In this document: piece by piece, positions 6,250 to 8,100 of the stretch
How positions within the stretch are numbered: the first letter of the stretch is position 1
Layout: each line of letters starts with the position of its first letter
Source of the DNA: a bacterium
Lineage (GTDB): Bacteria > Verrucomicrobiota > Kiritimatiellia > UBA8416 > CAMZLY01
Length of the DNA: 8,100 bases
Assembly (NCBI GenBank): GCA_030632465.1
Contig: DAOVUR010000080.1
Span: forward strand, 1 to 8,100
Direction: 5' to 3'
Program-made: the position numbers and the translations under genes
The notes under the pieces: model-generated
Seen by the model: only the letters and a program-made list of their open reading frames with translations
What the model was told of the DNA's origin: nothing
Database searches by the model: none

Positions 6250-8100
6250 ATGGTTTTCACAATGATTATCAAGCTATCAAGAAAAGTACAGAGAGAAGCA
6301 ACTGCAACGATACTACGCTTCACAAGTATCAATGCCATTGGAGTCGGACTCACCTTTGGTAGTATCATATCACTACTAGCACTATACTACGGAGCTAGCG
6401 ATACACAAGTCAGTATCATCTACGCCTCAATATTCATCGCTAGCATAGCATCACTACTCGCACCACAGCTTCTCAACGGTAAAGAAAACACAAAAATATG
6501 GAGAGCAGCCTGGTTGATCCGCTCATTTCTAAGCGCCAGCTATCTACTAATCCCCTTCCTGCCAAATAACCAACTCAAAATAAACACCCTAATAACTATA
6601 TACTTCCTTTTTCTATCTGTACGTGCCATCGGCACCAACGCAACCTTTGTAGCGCAAAAATCTATATGCCCACCAGCAAAGATGCAAGAATTCACCGGCA
6701 AACTCTTCGCTAGAGTCAACATATGCCTACTATTAACGGGTGCCCTATCCTTTTTCATCTTAGACAAAGCCGCCATACCATCACAAGAACTGGCATTCAT
6801 GATCCTACTGGCCATAGGCGTAACCTCAAATTTTCTAGCCGCAAAATCACTAAAAAAACTACCGAAAACAGGATATATAGAAGGTGGCGGCTTTAACGGA
6901 TTAATCGATGCTTTTCACGTAATACGAAAAAATAGCTACTACCGAGAAACCATCTGGTTAACAATACTGATTACTGGACAGGTTATATGTAGCGCATTCA
7001 TCATAAACTACCTAAAGGTTATTGCTGGCTACTCCTCTGGACTCGTACTAGCAATAACCTCAGCAGGATTTCTCGCAGGAGCCGTTGCATCATACTTTAT
7101 CACCATAACTGGAAACCACATCACACATAAAGCATTCTATTTTATAGCAAATATACTTATTATTATTATAAGCCTACTATGGAGCTTTATCAATCTCATC
7201 CATACAGGAGACTCCATACTACCACCACTCATACTATTCTCACTAACAAGTTTCTGCGCAACGCTTAACGGCACAATTTCATACCGACTAAAAACCGCAC
7301 GCTTACCAAAAGTCAACAGCTATCAAGTGTCCATCATCTATCAGCTAGTAGCCGTACTGGCATCACTATTAACTATCATCACTATACACTTCATCTCTAA
7401 ACACAATGTTCTTGAGTCTTTTACATGTTTCCACACATACAGCGCAACCTTTATGCTCTGGACCATGCTAAGTATTGCGGCATGTATCCTAAGCATAAAA
7501 ATGCAGAGCGAAAAAAATCTTACAATGAAAAGCGAGCTCTCGTCATTATCGCCAGCAAACATACTTGATATCTTCCGCTACCATCGTACCGGCATGATAA
7601 AAGTCGCCAGCGCTAGAAACCTCAAGATGGATGTACTAATGCAATCATCATCACCTATTGCCAAAAAAATAGTACTAGCATGGCTAGACTCGCCCGATAT
7701 AGAAAAACGAATACGCGCACTACGTACACTAAACCGCACACCACATCCCGAAGCCTTTGCCGCAGTACTCGTAGAAGCAATCGACTCATCCTCGCCACTA
7801 CAAACAGAAGCACTCACCACACTCGGCATCTTAAAAAACAGAGATGCAATAATCCCACTACAGAAATTACTAGACGGCCCACCCAGCGCCATACAGCCGT
7901 TTGCAATAAAAACATTAACAAGACTCAAAGCAGACATCGATGATGCAACCATCCTGGCATGCTACTGGGGCGTATCACTACCAAAACATCGACTCCAGAT
8001 ACTACTCGGCATATCAGAAACCAAACGCACAAAACTCTGCATAGAGATACTCACAAAAGAACTAGAACAGAAACCAACAGTAGCCTGGACAGAAACACTA
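6250..8100 (+). CDS. Major-facilitator-like membrane protein with C-terminal HEAT-like repeats (3' end beyond window)
   Basis: A frame without stops runs from ATG 6250 to the right edge, giving 617 residues. Residues about 25-416 contain roughly twelve hydrophobic segments (near 25-47, 53-75, 84-104, 112-133, 152-172, 178-198, 233-254, 262-286, 293-316, 323-342, 358-383, 396-416). A longer loop at about 199-232 splits them six and six, as in MFS transporters. YYGASDTQVSIIYAS (46-60) resembles the usual start of such proteins. A polar linker is followed at about 483-575 by three helical-pair units of about 31 residues, of HEAT type. The solenoid probably continues outside the window. The substrate is unknown. 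ATG 6262 (residue 5) is an alternative start, and neither has a clear ribosome-binding site. Wobble positions are rich in A and C (CTA, ATA, ATC, ACA). Function as a transporter is inferred from topology only. A membrane-anchored scaffold is another possibility. Confidence 0.85.
   Translation, partial: MVFTMIIKLSRKVQREATATILRFTSINAIGVGLTFGSIISLLALYYGASDTQVSIIYASIFIASIASLLAPQLLNGKENTKIWRAAWLIRSFLSASYLLIPFLPNNQLKINTLITIYFLFLSVRAIGTNATFVAQKSICPPAKMQEFTGKLFARVNICLLLTGALSFFILDKAAIPSQELAFMILLAIGVTSNFLAAKSLKKLPKTGYIEGGGFNGLIDAFHVIRKNSYYRETIWLTILITGQVICSAFIINYLKVIAGYSSGLVLAITSAGFLAGAVASYFITITGNHITHKAFYFIANILIIIISLLWSFINLIHTGDSILPPLILFSLTSFCATLNGTISYRLKTARLPKVNSYQVSIIYQLVAVLASLLTIITIHFISKHNVLESFTCFHTYSATFMLWTMLSIAACILSIKMQSEKNLTMKSELSSLSPANILDIFRYHRTGMIKVASARNLKMDVLMQSSSPIAKKIVLAWLDSPDIEKRIRALRTLNRTPHPEAFAAVLVEAIDSSSPLQTEALTTLGILKNRDAIIPLQKLLDGPPSAIQPFAIKTLTRLKADIDDATILACYWGVSLPKHRLQILLGISETKRTKLCIEILTKELEQKPTVAWTETL

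Noticed and set aside
7578..7952. Minus-strand frames of 124, 91 and 73 codons under the membrane-protein gene
   Set aside because: They lie opposite a 617-codon open frame with coherent membrane topology, and show no motif or ribosome-binding site of their own.
6250..8100. ATP/ADP (NTT-type) nucleotide transporter with HEAT repeats
   Set aside because: The topology and HEAT tail are reminiscent, but I recognise no NTT signature motif in the membrane part, so only a general MFS-like call is made.

Overview
The window looks like chromosomal DNA of a bacterium with type IV pili, and probably a Gram-negative-type envelope. It carries the glutamyl-tRNA amidotransferase operon gatC-gatA-gatB, which is needed where Gln-tRNA (and often Asn-tRNA) is made by transamidation. 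Two type IV pilus motor ATPases follow it directly. Divergently, infA (IF-1) is followed by a large membrane protein. Base composition is moderate in GC, and the plus strand is A+C-rich across genes on both strands. Taxonomy cannot be read securely. The gene content, the repeat-rich spacers and the transporter with a C-terminal alpha-solenoid would suit the PVC group (for example Lentisphaerota or Kiritimatiellota), but that is a low-confidence guess.

Layout: reading leftwards from about 5750 there is one probable minus-strand operon. It begins with a recognisable promoter and runs gatC (5723-5415), a 204-bp repeat-bearing spacer, gatA (5210-3711), a 95-bp spacer with a hexamer tract, gatB (3615-2191), a 46-bp spacer, pilB (2144-438), a 2-bp gap, and pilT (435 to beyond the left edge, cut right at its Walker A motif). 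Rightwards from about 5860, a perfect TATAAT precedes infA (5918-6139). After 110 bp with another hexamer tract, a long gene starts near 6250 and runs off the right edge. Its product has about 12 membrane segments of major-facilitator type and then HEAT-like helical repeats. No stretch over 300 bp lacks a gene, and I see no RNA genes, CRISPR arrays or transposase genes.

How the genes work together: GatC, GatA and GatB form the GatCAB complex, which amidates misacylated Glu-tRNA(Gln) and Asp-tRNA(Asn). IF-1 acts in translation initiation, so the divergent core 5194-6139 is a translation hub. PilB and PilT drive pilus extension and retraction and share the operon by position rather than by pathway. 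The membrane-HEAT protein has no obvious functional tie to its neighbours.

The most unusual points are four. The 3' end of gatA appears to have been replaced or extended by a palindromic dispersed-type repeat that is translated. A transporter-like membrane protein is fused to an alpha-solenoid. Wobble composition is strand-locked in genes of both orientations. Three kinds of short repeat fill the spacers.
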